Source: Nitrospinaceae bacterium
GTDB lineage: Bacteria > Nitrospinota > Nitrospinia > Nitrospinales > VA-1
DNA length: 39,241 bases
Direction of reading: 5' to 3'
Assembly (NCBI GenBank): GCA_020343535.1
Contig: CP070799.1
Coordinates: forward strand, 2,297,318-2,336,558
The notes below the pieces were generated by a model. It searched no databases, was not told the origin of the DNA, and worked only from the letters and a program-made list of their open reading frames with translations. Positions 16,535 to 25,437 of the stretch are shown here, in pieces; position 1 is the first letter of the stretch; each line of letters starts with the position of its first letter. A program made the translations under genes and the position numbers.

Positions 16535-17353
16535 ATGATGGCCCAGATTCTCCTGAAGTTCGGTTTTCACAATTTCCTGAATGCGCAGCCGGTTGTGGTT
16601 CCGCTATGCCGCAGGGCACGCGACGCAGGGTTCGCCATGGTGTTCGATGTACCCGGGGCGCTGGCGGAAAGGCTTGCGGCGGGGGTGCTCGATCTCGCCA
16701 TGATTCCTGCCATCGAATACCTCAAGCGGGCGCAGGAATACCGCCTCGTGCCCGGTCTCAGTATCGCCTCGCGGGGCCCCGTGGGCACCGTGCTTCTGGT
16801 GTCGGGCAAGCCGCTCGGGGAGGCCGCCCGCGTGGCGGTGGATGAACGGTCCCGAACTTCAGTGGCGCTGCTTAAAATCCTCTTTGGGGACCTGTTTCCA
16901 CCGGGGGTTCACTTCTCCCCTCTGCCACCCGATGTCTCCAGCATGTTCGACGCGCATGATGCCGCGCTTATCATCGGCGACCAGGCGCTTCGGATTGACC
17001 GGAACGATCCGGCGCTCAGGGTGTGGGACTTGAGCGAGGAGTGGTTTGCCCGCACTGAAAAAACCTTCGTGCATGCGGTGGTGGCGGTCCGGCCGGAGGT
17101 GAAGCTCACCCGGCGGATGCTCGAAACTATCGAAGAAGCCAAAGCCCAGCGGGGCGACGGCTTGAAGGACATTGTTCGGGTGAGGGCGGAACAGATGGAC
17201 CTTCCTGCAGGGACGATCCGCGACTATCTCGAACACAAGATCATTTACGATCTGGGCGAGGAAGAACTAGCCGGGCTCAGGCTCTTTCAACAAATCGCCA
17301 ACGAGTGCGGGTTGGTGGACCGGGCTTTTCCCCTGCGCTTCATCGGTGAGTGA
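16535..17353 (+). CDS. mqnA: Chorismate dehydratase MqnA (futalosine menaquinone pathway)
   Basis: MqnA dehydrates chorismate to 3-enolpyruvyl-benzoate, the first step of the futalosine route to menaquinone. The 272-residue protein shows the family's periplasmic-binding-like fold: FHNFLNAQPVVVPL, DLAMIPAIEYL, GLSIASRGPVGTVLLVSG, VAVDERSRTSVALLKIL and ALIIGDQAL. No signal peptide, so cytoplasmic. The related MqnD differs and lacks the SRGPV-type segment, so MqnA is preferred. It lies alone on the plus strand between the hppA terminator and a minus-strand gene; the other mqn genes are not in this window. Start ATG 16535 or the adjacent ATG 16538. Confidence 0.88.
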   Translation: MMAQILLKFGFHNFLNAQPVVVPLCRRARDAGFAMVFDVPGALAERLAAGVLDLAMIPAIEYLKRAQEYRLVPGLSIASRGPVGTVLLVSGKPLGEAARVAVDERSRTSVALLKILFGDLFPPGVHFSPLPPDVSSMFDAHDAALIIGDQALRIDRNDPALRVWDLSEEWFARTEKTFVHAVVAVRPEVKLTRRMLETIEEAKAQRGDGLKDIVRVRAEQMDLPAGTIRDYLEHKIIYDLGEEELAGLRLFQQIANECGLVDRAFPLRFIGE

Positions 17354-17395
17354 GATTTTAATCGGTCGCTGAGGGGATGAGAGGCGGCTACCGGG

Positions 17396-18510
17396 CTAGC
17401 CGGAAAAGGCATCGCGGATTTTGCCAAAACTCTTTTCGAGCAGACCGGCGAATTTGCGAAATGTATCCTCGATGAAACTCAAATAATCCTGCACCACCGG
17501 CGTACGTTCGACGGCGGGTTCATCCTCAGCGTGTGCCGCCTCCTCAGGAACGGTCGCCCGCGTTTTTGCAGCTTCGCCTTCAACTTCGCCGACGGGTTCA
17601 GTGGATGCGGGAGCCTTCTCATCTTCGTCGTTGGCTTCCTGATCGAGTTCAGATTCCGCTTCGTCATCCTCCGATGGCAGCGGTTCGGCGATTGCGGCGA
17701 CTTCGGCTTCGGGGGTTTCCTCCACCGTCTCCGGTTCCTCGCCCGGCGCTTCAGCTTCTTCCTCCACAGCGGAGCCTGTAGCCAAAATGCGCGGATCCAC
17801 CGCGATTTCAGAATCTGGCACTTCCCCAGGGAGGGTTTCGGTGGGGGCCTCGGCGATTTCGGTTTCTGGCATTTCTTCCGCCGTTTCCGGTTCCTCGCCC
17901 GCGCTTCCGCGGCCTTGAGCACCGGGGCTTCTTGCGGAGACATCGCCATCGATGCGGTGCCTTCCTTGAGGGCGCGCATCTCTTCTTTCAAGCTTTTAAT
18001 GGTTTGCGCGATCAGGACGCCGGATTTTTCGTCCATCTTGCTTGTTTCGATGGCCTCGATCTGCGCTTCCATTTTGGCGAGTTGGTCCTGCAGCTTACGG
18101 GCGGTCCGAGTGGTTTCCCGGTTCTGGTAGAACAACAGGGCGCCGAGGCCGAGAATCACGAGAATGAATAGGAAGGTTCCGGCCCGGCCCCGGTGTTTCT
18201 TGTTCGCCGGCGTCTTCATGTCGTAAGGGGGCATGACGGCCTCGGCGATTTCCGGTTCCGGTTCAGTTTCCTCTTTTACCGTGAAGCCGGCGGGCTCGTC
18301 CTGGGGCTCGGAATGTTCTTCGGCGGCAGGAGCGTCTGAAGCTTCTTCCCGCGTGGAGAGGTCTTCGCTGGAAGATGGGGCTTCATCCGCCGCAAGGGGT
18401 TCAGAGGCACCCTCTTCCTGAGCCTTGGGGGTCGTGTCTTCGGGGTGAGAATCGGCGGGTGGCCGCTCGTCATCGGATCGGGGTTTGCTTTTTTTGCTTT
18501 TTCGTACCAT
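17396..18510 (-). pseudogene. Acidic, coiled-coil, single-span membrane protein, frameshifted
   Basis: Unrecognised. The intact first part has a basic start (MVRKSKKSKPRSDDE), a Glu/Pro/Ala-rich cytoplasmic region, one membrane span (about residues 111-128, TFLFILVILGLGALLFYQN) and a coiled coil (131-185). After residue 203 the frame turns abnormally Arg/Lys rich, while the -1 frame continues the acidic composition with EEPETAEEMPE and ends KFAGLLEKSFGKIRDAFSG. Inserting one base between 17900 and 17901 restores a single 371-residue frame. An internal repeat supports it: at about 17741-17768 the same stretch encodes EAPGEEPET and has the extra base. Either a one-base deletion or a consensus error. 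A divisome or envelope role is possible but unsupported. Confidence 0.75.
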
Positions 18511-18576
18511 GGCCGAAGGGGCTCGCAGGACAATTCCGCTGCTTGCGGGTGGGCGCGGCTTACCGCAGGATCGCGA

Positions 18577-19455
18577 TCAGTGGATGATCTTGTTGAGAGG
18601 ATATTCAACGATATCCTCTGCGCCCGCCTGTTTCAGGTCGGGAGCTATATCCCGAACCGTTTTCTCTTCCAGAATGACTGAAAGGTCCACCCAGTCCTTG
18701 TCGCTGAGTTCCGCGATGGTGGGTTTTTTGCCCGTCGGCAGGATCGTCATGATCTTGTCCAGGCTCGCTTTCGGGACATTCATCATGAGGCCCACCTTGC
18801 CATTGGCGGCCATGGCGCTCTTTAACATCAGGACCAGGCGGTTGGCCTTGTTTTCCTTCCATGGGTCCTTGTGTGAGTCCTTGTTCATGATAAACTTGGT
18901 GGTGGATTCCATCAGCGTGTCGATGATCCTCAGGTTGTTGGCGCGCAGCGAGCTGCCGGTCTCGGTGATCTCGACGATGGCGTCGACGAGCTTGGGCGGC
19001 TTCACCTCAGTGGCGCCCCAGGAAAACTCCACATGGGCGGTGACGCCGTGTTTCTTAAGGTAGTCGACGGTCATGTTGACGGCTTCGGTGGCGATGCGCT
19101 TGCCCTGAAGATCCTTCACCGTCTTGATGGAAGAATCGTTGGGGACGGCGAGAACCCACCGCACCGGCCGCGACGATTGCTTGGAGTAAACCAGGTCGGC
19201 GATTTCGACGACATCGGCGCGGTTTTCCATCACCCAGTCCTTGCCGGTGAGCCCGGCGTCGAGCACGCCGTCGGCCACGTAGCGCGCAATCTCCTGCGCG
19301 CGGATGAGCATGCACTCGATTTCTTCGTCGTCGATGCTCGGGAAATAGGAGCGGGATTTGATGCGCACCTCGTATCCCGCCTTGGCAAACAGTTTGACCG
19401 TTGCTTCTTCCAGACTGCCCTTGGGAATGCCCAGTTTCAATACTTTGCTGCTCAT
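18577..19455 (-). CDS. hisG: ATP phosphoribosyltransferase, long form with regulatory domain
   Basis: HisG condenses ATP and PRPP in the first step of histidine synthesis. The 292-residue length and a C-terminal ACT-like domain (from about residue 220: [27 protein letters not shown]) mark the long, HisZ-independent form. The catalytic region has [42 protein letters not shown] and the PRPP loop [18 protein letters not shown]. Feedback inhibition by histidine through the C-terminal domain is family knowledge. It follows hisI after 74 bp on the same strand, so a small hisI-hisG operon is likely; other his genes are not in the window. Confidence 0.96.
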   Translation of the reverse strand: MSSKVLKLGIPKGSLEEATVKLFAKAGYEVRIKSRSYFPSIDDEEIECMLIRAQEIARYVADGVLDAGLTGKDWVMENRADVVEIADLVYSKQSSRPVRWVLAVPNDSSIKTVKDLQGKRIATEAVNMTVDYLKKHGVTAHVEFSWGATEVKPPKLVDAIVEITETGSSLRANNLRIIDTLMESTTKFIMNKDSHKDPWKENKANRLVLMLKSAMAANGKVGLMMNVPKASLDKIMTILPTGKKPTIAELSDKDWVDLSVILEEKTVRDIAPDLKQAGAEDIVEYPLNKIIH

Positions 19456-19529
19456 TGAATATCCTAGTTCGCTTGAGGGGTTTGATCGGCGTCAGAATTT
19501 ATAAAAAACCAACCGCAGGGTAAATTGCG

Positions 19530-19904
19530 TCAGGATTTTTTGTAGACCTTGTCGGGATCGAAAACTTTCTTATCGACAACGGTGAGCTCGCCGTTGAGCT
19601 TGCGGAAAAAACAGCTGACGTAGCCCTTGTGGCAGGCGGCATCCCCCACCTGTTCCACTTTCAGCAGCACGGTATCGTCGTCGCAGTCGACAAAGATTTC
19701 CTTGACGATCTGCACATTGCCGCTTTCCTCGCCTTTCATCCATTGTTTGTCGCGCGAGCGGCTATAAAACCAAGCCCGGCCGGTTTCCAGGGTCATTTCC
19801 CAGGCGATGGGATTCATGTAGGCCAGCATGAGGACCTGACCCGTCTTCGCGTCCTGAATGATTGCGGGAACCAGCCCGCCCATCTTATCAAAATCCAGTT
19901 TCAT
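19530..19904 (-). CDS. hisI: Phosphoribosyl-AMP cyclohydrolase
   Basis: HisI opens the purine ring of PR-AMP, the third step of histidine synthesis, using zinc. The 124-residue product has [44 protein letters not shown], the metal-binding [13 protein letters not shown] and the [11 protein letters not shown] cysteines. This is the single-domain form without the HisE pyrophosphohydrolase. Start ATG 19904 is chosen for the GGAGAGGAA site; an upstream in-frame start at 20015 would add 37 unconserved residues. First gene of the pair with hisG. Confidence 0.96.
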   Translation of the reverse strand: MKLDFDKMGGLVPAIIQDAKTGQVLMLAYMNPIAWEMTLETGRAWFYSRSRDKQWMKGEESGNVQIVKEIFVDCDDDTVLLKVEQVGDAACHKGYVSCFFRKLNGELTVVDKKVFDPDKVYKKS

Positions 19905-20078
19905 GCGTTCCTCTCCGGTGAAACTTGGCAATCTAAAATAATATTGATTTTCTGTCAACCTTATAATAGCCTGAATGCTTCTGGTGGGAAAAGATCGGTT
20001 GATATTTAAACCCAAAACCCCGCTGCAACCCCTAAATGGGTCGGCCGGTGGGGGTAGCTATAAGGACGCGCATTTTCC

Positions 20079-20699
20079 ATGCCCTCGATAAGCCATTTTG
20101 AGATCTACAAACCCGCCGAGCCCTGCAACCTGACCGGGGATAAGCTCAAGGTCACGATGGAGAAGGCCCTCCAGGAGGCCCTGTCGGAGGATGGCCGGGA
20201 ACTCAACTTCAAGGGCTACTGCATCGGCCAAAATGGCCTGAGCGCCATCGTCGGCGACGAGCGCCTGGCCCGCGTCAAGCGGCTCAACCTCGGCGGCAAC
20301 CGCATCGGCGATCAGGGGTTGAAAATGCTCAGTGATTCGCCGGTATTCTCCAAGATCCAGTGGATGGAACTCGGCGGCAACGACATCGGGCCGGAGGGCC
20401 TGGTCGCCCTGATCGGTTCGCGGGTTTTTTCCAAACTCAAGACGTTGAATCTGTACCGCAACTACCTCAGGGATGAGGGGGCGGTCGTTTTTGCCCGGGA
20501 CAACCGTCTGGAAAAACTGGAGGAGGTCGACCTGGCTCAAAATGAGATCGGTGACAAGGGCCTTCTGGCTCTCGCCAGTTCAAAAGCGTTTCCCAACCTG
20601 GTCGCCATGTACCTGGACAACAATTTCGCCTCGGCGGAAGCCAAGGAAGAGGCGAAGGGCGGCGCCAACTTCAGGAAACTCCAGTCCCTGAATCTTTGA
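20079..20699 (+). CDS. Leucine-rich-repeat protein (ribonuclease-inhibitor-like)
   Basis: The 206-residue protein consists of about five LRR units of the ribonuclease-inhibitor type: VKRLNLGGNRIGDQGLKML, IQWMELGGNDIGPEGLVAL, LKTLNLYRNYLRDEGAVVF, LEEVDLAQNEIGDKGLLAL and LVAMYLDNNFAS. No signal peptide or membrane segment is seen, so probably cytoplasmic. LRR proteins of this kind bind proteins; no partner is evident. ATG 20079 has AAGGA 11 bases upstream. yqgE follows closely and may share the transcript. Function unknown. Confidence 0.88.
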   Translation: MPSISHFEIYKPAEPCNLTGDKLKVTMEKALQEALSEDGRELNFKGYCIGQNGLSAIVGDERLARVKRLNLGGNRIGDQGLKMLSDSPVFSKIQWMELGGNDIGPEGLVALIGSRVFSKLKTLNLYRNYLRDEGAVVFARDNRLEKLEEVDLAQNEIGDKGLLALASSKAFPNLVAMYLDNNFASAEAKEEAKGGANFRKLQSLNL

Positions 20700-20753
20700 C
20701 CGGCTTTGCTCCGGGCGGATATCGTTTCCTCAGGTTTTTCGGACCCGAAACTT

Positions 20754-21320
20754 ATGAATTATTCAGCCTATGGAAAAGGGTCGTTTCTCATCGCCAACCC
20801 TGTGCTGCCGGACCCGAATTTTTCCCGCACCGTGGTCCTCCTCTGCAACCACGATGACGAAGGTTCCTTCGGGCTGGTGATCAACAAGCCCGCCGACGTC
20901 CCGGCCGCGGAAATTTTTCGCCAGATCGACCTGCTCGATTCCTACGACAACAAGGTGTTTGTCGGAGGCCCGGTTGCGCCTTCGCAATTGTTTTACCTTT
21001 GCCGGTCGGAGAACCCGATTCCCGATCTCGACCGGGTGTGCGACGGCGTTTATCTTGGCATGAGCTGGGAGGCTCTGGAGACGGCCCTGCCGCACATCCC
21101 CGACCCTGAACGCAACCTCCGGTTCTACCTGGGTTATTCCGGATGGGCCGCCGGGCAGCTCGCCGGTGAAATGGGTCAGCGCAGCTGGCTCACCTGCGAC
21201 GCCAAGAGGGCGTTCGTTTTTGAGACGGATGAAGCTTCCATCTGGGCGCGCACCGTGAAATCCATGGGCAAGGATTACGAATACCTCCTGAACGCACCGG
21301 TCAACCCGCAGTGGAACTGA
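20754..21320 (+). CDS. yqgE: YqgE/AlgH family protein (DUF179)
   Basis: The 188-residue product from ATG 20754 has the same length as E. coli YqgE. Family motifs are SFLIANPVLPDPNFSRTVV, GSFGLVINKPADV, VFVGGPVAPSQLFYL and FYLGYSGWAAGQLAGEM. Its molecular role is not established; it has been linked to regulation (AlgH) in pseudomonads. The open frame extends back to 20706, but residues before MNYSAYGKGSF are not family-like. Cytoplasmic. Lies between the LRR gene and an RNA-modification pair. Confidence 0.94.
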   Translation: MNYSAYGKGSFLIANPVLPDPNFSRTVVLLCNHDDEGSFGLVINKPADVPAAEIFRQIDLLDSYDNKVFVGGPVAPSQLFYLCRSENPIPDLDRVCDGVYLGMSWEALETALPHIPDPERNLRFYLGYSGWAAGQLAGEMGQRSWLTCDAKRAFVFETDEASIWARTVKSMGKDYEYLLNAPVNPQWN

Positions 21321-21376
21321 GCGCGCCCGTACGAGGGGCGGCGCGTCCTTCCCCGTCCCGTTAAATTTTTCGAGCC

Positions 21377-22294
21377 ATGGCCATCATGTCACCGGGGCCT
21401 TCGTCGCCCGCCGAGCAGGTTTACGAATCGTTCGTTCCCGGGCGCTACATCGGCTTTCCTTTGGTTAAATATTTCGCCGCCCGTTTCACTTATCTGCCCG
21501 AAAGCGGCTGGGAACGGATGATTCGCGAAGGTAAAATCACCGTCAATGGCCGGCGGACCTCGCCGGACTATCTGCTCGGCGACAGGGACCGCACCCAAAC
21601 CCGCATGCCCGCACGCATGGAACCGCCGGCGAACCGGACTCTCGACGTGGTCTATCAGGACAGGCGCCTGCGCATTTTCAACAAGTCCGCGCCGATTCCC
21701 ATCCACCCTTCCGGCCGCTATTTTAAAAACAGCATGACCGAACTCCTCAAGGAGGTTTATCCGGAAGAAATTCCGCGCCCGGTGCAAAGGCTCGACGCCA
21801 CCACCACGGGCCTCATCATCTTCGCCCGCACGCGGGAGGCGGCCGCCGCCCTCATGCACGAATTTCAGCAGAACCGGGTGGAGAAGGAATACCTTGCTCT
21901 GGTGGATGGCGAGCCACGGGAGAAGCGGTTTGTCATCGATCGGCCGATTGGTAAAATCCAGGGTTCGCTCCGCGGCAGCGGGGAGAAGGCCCAAAACCCC
22001 AAATCCGCCGTCACCGAATTCGAATGGCTCGCGTCGATGGCGGGGCGCAGCCTGCTTAGGGTGACGCCGCGCTCCGGGCGCACCAACCAGATCCGCGTCC
22101 ACCTTTCGGAACGGGGACTGCCTGTCATCAACGACGCCGTCTACGGCCGGGCGAGTGGCGAGGACGGGGTCTTCGGCCTGCACGCAAGCCGCCTGCGCTT
22201 CGCGATCCCGGCGTTGATGCTGGATGTTACGTGTCCCTGCCCGGCCCACTTTGTGCCTTTTATCGAGGTGGCCCGGCGGGAGGGCCGCGCATGA
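21377..22294 (+). CDS. RluA-type pseudouridine synthase with S4-like domain
   Basis: Converts uridine to pseudouridine in rRNA or tRNA. Residues about 45-75 form an S4-like RNA-binding segment (WERMIREGKITVNGRRTSP). The catalytic domain has FNKSAPIPIHPSGRYFKNSM, the motif VQRLDATTTGLIIFAR with the catalytic aspartate, EKEYLALVDGEP, and RVTPRSGRTNQIRVHL. The usual HRLD is QRLD here. Which nucleotide is modified cannot be told, so no symbol is given. Its TGA overlaps the ATG of the dihydrouridine synthase gene (ATGA at 22291-22294), indicating translational coupling of two RNA-modifying enzymes. Confidence 0.92.
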   Translation: MAIMSPGPSSPAEQVYESFVPGRYIGFPLVKYFAARFTYLPESGWERMIREGKITVNGRRTSPDYLLGDRDRTQTRMPARMEPPANRTLDVVYQDRRLRIFNKSAPIPIHPSGRYFKNSMTELLKEVYPEEIPRPVQRLDATTTGLIIFARTREAAAALMHEFQQNRVEKEYLALVDGEPREKRFVIDRPIGKIQGSLRGSGEKAQNPKSAVTEFEWLASMAGRSLLRVTPRSGRTNQIRVHLSERGLPVINDAVYGRASGEDGVFGLHASRLRFAIPALMLDVTCPCPAHFVPFIEVARREGRA

Positions 22295-23349
22295 ACTCTT
22301 TCGCTCCCATCCCCCGCGCGGGCGCGGCCCAGCCGGAAGTGAATGGCCGCAGGGATTTATTCGCCCGTGCCCGCAATCCCTTCTGGCTCGCGCCCATGGC
22401 CGGCATCACCGACGTGGTTTTTCGCCGCCTGATGGACGAGATGCAGGCAGGGGTGCTGGTCTCCGAACTGGTGTCGGCCAAAGGCCTGTTGTTCAATTCC
22501 ACAAAAACCCGCACGATGACCGAGGTGCACGAGAACCCGGGCGCGCCGGTGGGAGTGCAGCTGTTCGGCGAATCGGCGGAGGATATCATCACCGCTGCGT
22601 GCGGCCTCAGCCGGGAAGCCGTCGACTTCATCGACATCAATCTTGGTTGTCCGGTCAAGAAAGTGGTGAAGAAGGGCTCCGGCGCCGCTCTCATGCGCGA
22701 CCCGGCCCACCTGGAAAAATATCTCACGCGCATCCGGCGGAGCATCGACCATCCGCTGACGGTGAAGATGCGCACCGGCTGGAGCGACGACGAACTCACC
22801 ATCCACGAATGTGTGGCGGCCGCCGAGAGCGCCGGCTGCGAATGGGTGGCGATCCACGGCCGTACCCGGGCCCAGGGCTACGAGGGCCGGGCCGACTGGG
22901 ACCTGATCGCTGACGTGGCCCGAAAAGCGCATATTCCCATCATTGGCAACGGCGACATCCGCAGCGCCCGGCAGGCCAGGGACCGCCTGCTGGAATCGGG
23001 CGTCGATGCGGTGATGATCGGCCGAGCGGCGCTCAGAAATCCCTGGCTGTTCAGGGAATGCCTGGGGCAAGATACTGGGCACCGCTCCCCCTTCACCTTG
23101 CTTTCCCGCTACCGCGAACTTCTTGCCGACTTTTACGATGCGCGCAATACCCTGCTTCGCGTGCGCAAGTATGCCACCTGGCTGGCGTTCGGCTACCCGG
23201 GGGCGGCGGCGTTTCGGCGCGGCATGTTCGAATGCCATACGCAAGCGGCGGTGATGGACCTGGCCCGGGAATTCTTTCGCCGCGCCGAGCAATTTCCCCC
23301 ACCCACGTTCGAGGATTCGGAAGCGTTCATGATGGGCGGGCACGGCTGA
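22291..23349 (+). CDS. tRNA-dihydrouridine synthase
   Basis: Flavoenzyme that reduces uridines in tRNA D-loops. The 352-residue product has LAPMAGITDVVFRRLMDEM, QLFGESAEDI, the signature DINLGCPVKKVVKKGSGAAL with the catalytic cysteine, VKMRTGWSD, HGRTRAQGYEGRADWDLI and GNGDIRSARQA with the FMN-phosphate site. It resembles DusB-type enzymes, but subtype is not certain. ATG 22291 is chosen because it overlaps the upstream TGA; an earlier in-frame start at 22231 would lie inside the pseudouridine synthase gene. The 211 bp after it hold no gene. Confidence 0.94.
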   Translation: MNSFAPIPRAGAAQPEVNGRRDLFARARNPFWLAPMAGITDVVFRRLMDEMQAGVLVSELVSAKGLLFNSTKTRTMTEVHENPGAPVGVQLFGESAEDIITAACGLSREAVDFIDINLGCPVKKVVKKGSGAALMRDPAHLEKYLTRIRRSIDHPLTVKMRTGWSDDELTIHECVAAAESAGCEWVAIHGRTRAQGYEGRADWDLIADVARKAHIPIIGNGDIRSARQARDRLLESGVDAVMIGRAALRNPWLFRECLGQDTGHRSPFTLLSRYRELLADFYDARNTLLRVRKYATWLAFGYPGAAAFRRGMFECHTQAAVMDLAREFFRRAEQFPPPTFEDSEAFMMGGHG

Positions 23350-23560
23350 GTCGGTCCGTTGCTCCCGCGCGGGCTTTTCCCGCCTTGTTAGCGCTTCAAA
23401 AATGAGGCTCTCCTTTCCTCATAGTCATGCCTGTAAGGGTTGCCATAATTAACGAGCCAGGCCGGGGGTTATTTGCTATCATAAGCATTAAGGGTCGCAG
23501 GGGTGCGAGTCGATCGTTTGCCCCCGCCCCGCGTGATTTTTGTTGAGAAGGAGAAAGCGG

Positions 23561-24007
23561 TTGGAATTTGAAAAAGCGCTTGCGCTTATTAAGGAAATCT
23601 CATTTTTCAACAAGCTCAATCTGGAAGAAAAGAAATTTCTCGCCACGCTGGATTGCAACCGCCTCACTTTTCCAAAATCCCGCACGATCATCACTCAGGG
23701 GCAAGTGGAGAGTTCATTATTCATTCTGCTCGAGGGCTCCCTGAAGGTGGTTCGGGAACCTCACTCGAAAGTCACTCTCGCGGTGCTAAAACCCGGCGAC
23801 GTTTTCGGCGAGGTTTCGTTCATCGAACATAGGCCGCGCACCACCAGTGTGATCGCTCTCGAAGAGTCGACGGTTCTTAAAATGGACGGCCAGATGATCC
23901 AGCGGCTCAACCCGGCGTTGCTCAACAAGATAAAAGACCAGTTGATCGACCTGCTCCTCCAGCGGCTGGATGCGATGAACGAGCGCATGGCCGGCGGCGA
24001 TTCCTAA
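23561..24007 (+). CDS. Cyclic-nucleotide-binding-domain protein, stand-alone
   Basis: A 148-residue protein composed of one CRP-type beta-barrel: FFNKLNLEEKKFLATL, IITQGQVESSLFILLEGSL, LKPGDVFGEVSFIEHRPRTT with the phosphate-binding-cassette glutamate and arginine, and a C-terminal helix. There is no helix-turn-helix, so it is not a direct transcription factor; it may regulate a partner protein. The start is taken as TTG 23561 because AAGGAG lies seven bases upstream; TTG 23540 and 23543 are in frame but would place the ribosome site inside the gene. A SPOUT methyltransferase follows after 19 bp. Confidence 0.82.
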   Translation: MEFEKALALIKEISFFNKLNLEEKKFLATLDCNRLTFPKSRTIITQGQVESSLFILLEGSLKVVREPHSKVTLAVLKPGDVFGEVSFIEHRPRTTSVIALEESTVLKMDGQMIQRLNPALLNKIKDQLIDLLLQRLDAMNERMAGGDS

Positions 24008-24026
24008 GCCGGACCCAACCCAGACC

Positions 24027-24989
24027 ATGGCGGCAGTGATAAAAAAAAGACAGGGGACCTCCCGCCCAAGGCCCGCCGGGGGGGGCTCCCGGTCACCCGC
24101 CCGCCGACCGGAAGGCGAAAAACCTTCTGGGCGCCGGGGAGATGCCAAGCCCGGACCCGGCGGCAGAGCCCGAACCCGGGCGGCGGTCGGAAAAATAACC
24201 GACGCCAATTCCCGGCCCTCTCTGGAAAAAAAACGCCCCCGGCTCAAGGATGAAGAGTTCGTGGTTTACGGCTTGAACGCATGCAGGAGCGTGTTCAAAA
24301 ACCGGCCGGGGGATTTGTTGCGGGTCTTTTTTCATGAAAGCCGCCGCCGCGATCTCATGGAGGTCAAAAAGTGGTGCAGCACGCACAAGCTGCCATACCG
24401 TAAGCTCGATGATGAATCGCTGAACAAGGTTGCAGCCAGCGTGCACCACGAAGGCGTGGTCATGGTGGTCCGCCCCATGAGGATTGCGCCGGTACGTTCC
24501 CTGATTCGCCAGGGGTTGCCCGAGGGGGAGGTGGCGCTGGCGCTCGACCGGGTGGAAAACCCGCACAACTTAGGCGCGATCCTCCGTTCGGCCGCGTATT
24601 TCGGCGCGGCGGGGGTGATTCTCGAGGCGGCGGAAGGTGAGCGCGTGTTTTCGCCCTCGGCAGTGCGCATGGCCGAAGGCGGCTTGGAGTGCGTGCCGTG
24701 CTACCAGGCCGGCGACCTGCCCTCGGCGCTCAGGGATATCCGCGGCCGGGGCCTGTTTGTTTTGGGCGCCGATATCCGGTCCAGCCTTTCGATCTACGAC
24801 GCGCCGCTGAAATTCCCTTGTGTGGTGGTGTTTGGCAATGAGCGCGAGGGGTTGTCGGAACGGGCGCGGAAGCGCTGCGACGCCATCGTGCATGTGCCGG
24901 GCCGCGGCCATGTGGAATCGCTCAATGTGTCGGTGGCGGCGGGGGTGATTCTCGCCGAGTTGTTCCGCCGCCGGACGGGCGCCGGCTGA
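24027..24989 (+). CDS. SPOUT (TrmH/RlmB-like) RNA 2'-O-methyltransferase
   Basis: Transfers a methyl group from SAM to a ribose in rRNA or tRNA. The substrate-binding domain (about residues 75-150: VVYGLNACRSVFKN, HHEGVVMVVRP) precedes the knotted SPOUT domain with motif 1 DRVENPHNLGAILRSAAYFG, motif 2 VVFGNEREGLS and motif 3 VPGRGHVESLNVSVAAGVIL. The first 70 residues form a disordered Arg/Lys/Pro/Gly-rich tail, not usual in RlmB, likely an RNA-binding extension. The target nucleotide cannot be told. Downstream DUF2231 gene begins four bases after the stop. Confidence 0.92.
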   Translation: MAAVIKKRQGTSRPRPAGGGSRSPARRPEGEKPSGRRGDAKPGPGGRARTRAAVGKITDANSRPSLEKKRPRLKDEEFVVYGLNACRSVFKNRPGDLLRVFFHESRRRDLMEVKKWCSTHKLPYRKLDDESLNKVAASVHHEGVVMVVRPMRIAPVRSLIRQGLPEGEVALALDRVENPHNLGAILRSAAYFGAAGVILEAAEGERVFSPSAVRMAEGGLECVPCYQAGDLPSALRDIRGRGLFVLGADIRSSLSIYDAPLKFPCVVVFGNEREGLSERARKRCDAIVHVPGRGHVESLNVSVAAGVILAELFRRRTGAG

Positions 24990-24993
24990 TTCG

Positions 24994-25437
24994 ATGTTTT
25001 TCGCCGAACTGCATCCCCTTCTCGTGCACTTTCCCGTCGGGCTCCTGGTGAGCGGCGCGCTGTTCGAGCTTTATGGCGGACTGAGAGGGGATGAGGTGGT
25101 GAAAACCGCGGGTGCGTTCAATGTGCGCCTGGGATTCTGGTGTGCGTGGCCGGTGCTGGCGGTGGGCTTGCTGGGGGTGATGCACCTTGAGGTGCCGGCA
25201 CGGGCCAAGCCGATTTTGGGTTATCATATCCTCGGTGCGTTTTTAAGCGTCGGGCTGTTTCTCGCGGTGATGCTCCTTGGCCGGTTCGGCAAGCGGCCGG
25301 CGATGAAGGTACTTCGCGGCCTGTTTCTGGCTACGGGGCTTGCGAGCGTTCTGGTCACCGGCTACATGGGCGGCGAGCTCGTGCACCGCCACGGTCTGCC
25401 CGCGTTTCAGGAGGGAGCTGAAAACACGAGCAGGTAG
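24994..25437 (+). CDS. DUF2231 family membrane protein (first of a pair)
   Basis: A 147-residue inner-membrane protein with four hydrophobic segments. The family start is FFAELHPLLVHFPVGLLVSG, and LGYHILGAFLSVGLF and TGYMGGELVHRHG follow; the histidines could bind haem or metal, though this is not shown. Function unknown. It begins four bases after the methyltransferase stop and overlaps a convergent second DUF2231-like gene by 31 bp. Confidence 0.85.
   Translation: MFFAELHPLLVHFPVGLLVSGALFELYGGLRGDEVVKTAGAFNVRLGFWCAWPVLAVGLLGVMHLEVPARAKPILGYHILGAFLSVGLFLAVMLLGRFGKRPAMKVLRGLFLATGLASVLVTGYMGGELVHRHGLPAFQEGAENTSR

Noticed and set aside
20706-20753. Extended start of YqgE
   Set aside because: The added residues are not family-like, and ATG 20754 yields the standard length of 188.
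23350-23560. Hairpin GCGGG/CCCGC and AT-rich stretch as terminator or promoter
   Set aside because: The stem is short, with no T run, and no -35/-10 pair has acceptable spacing.
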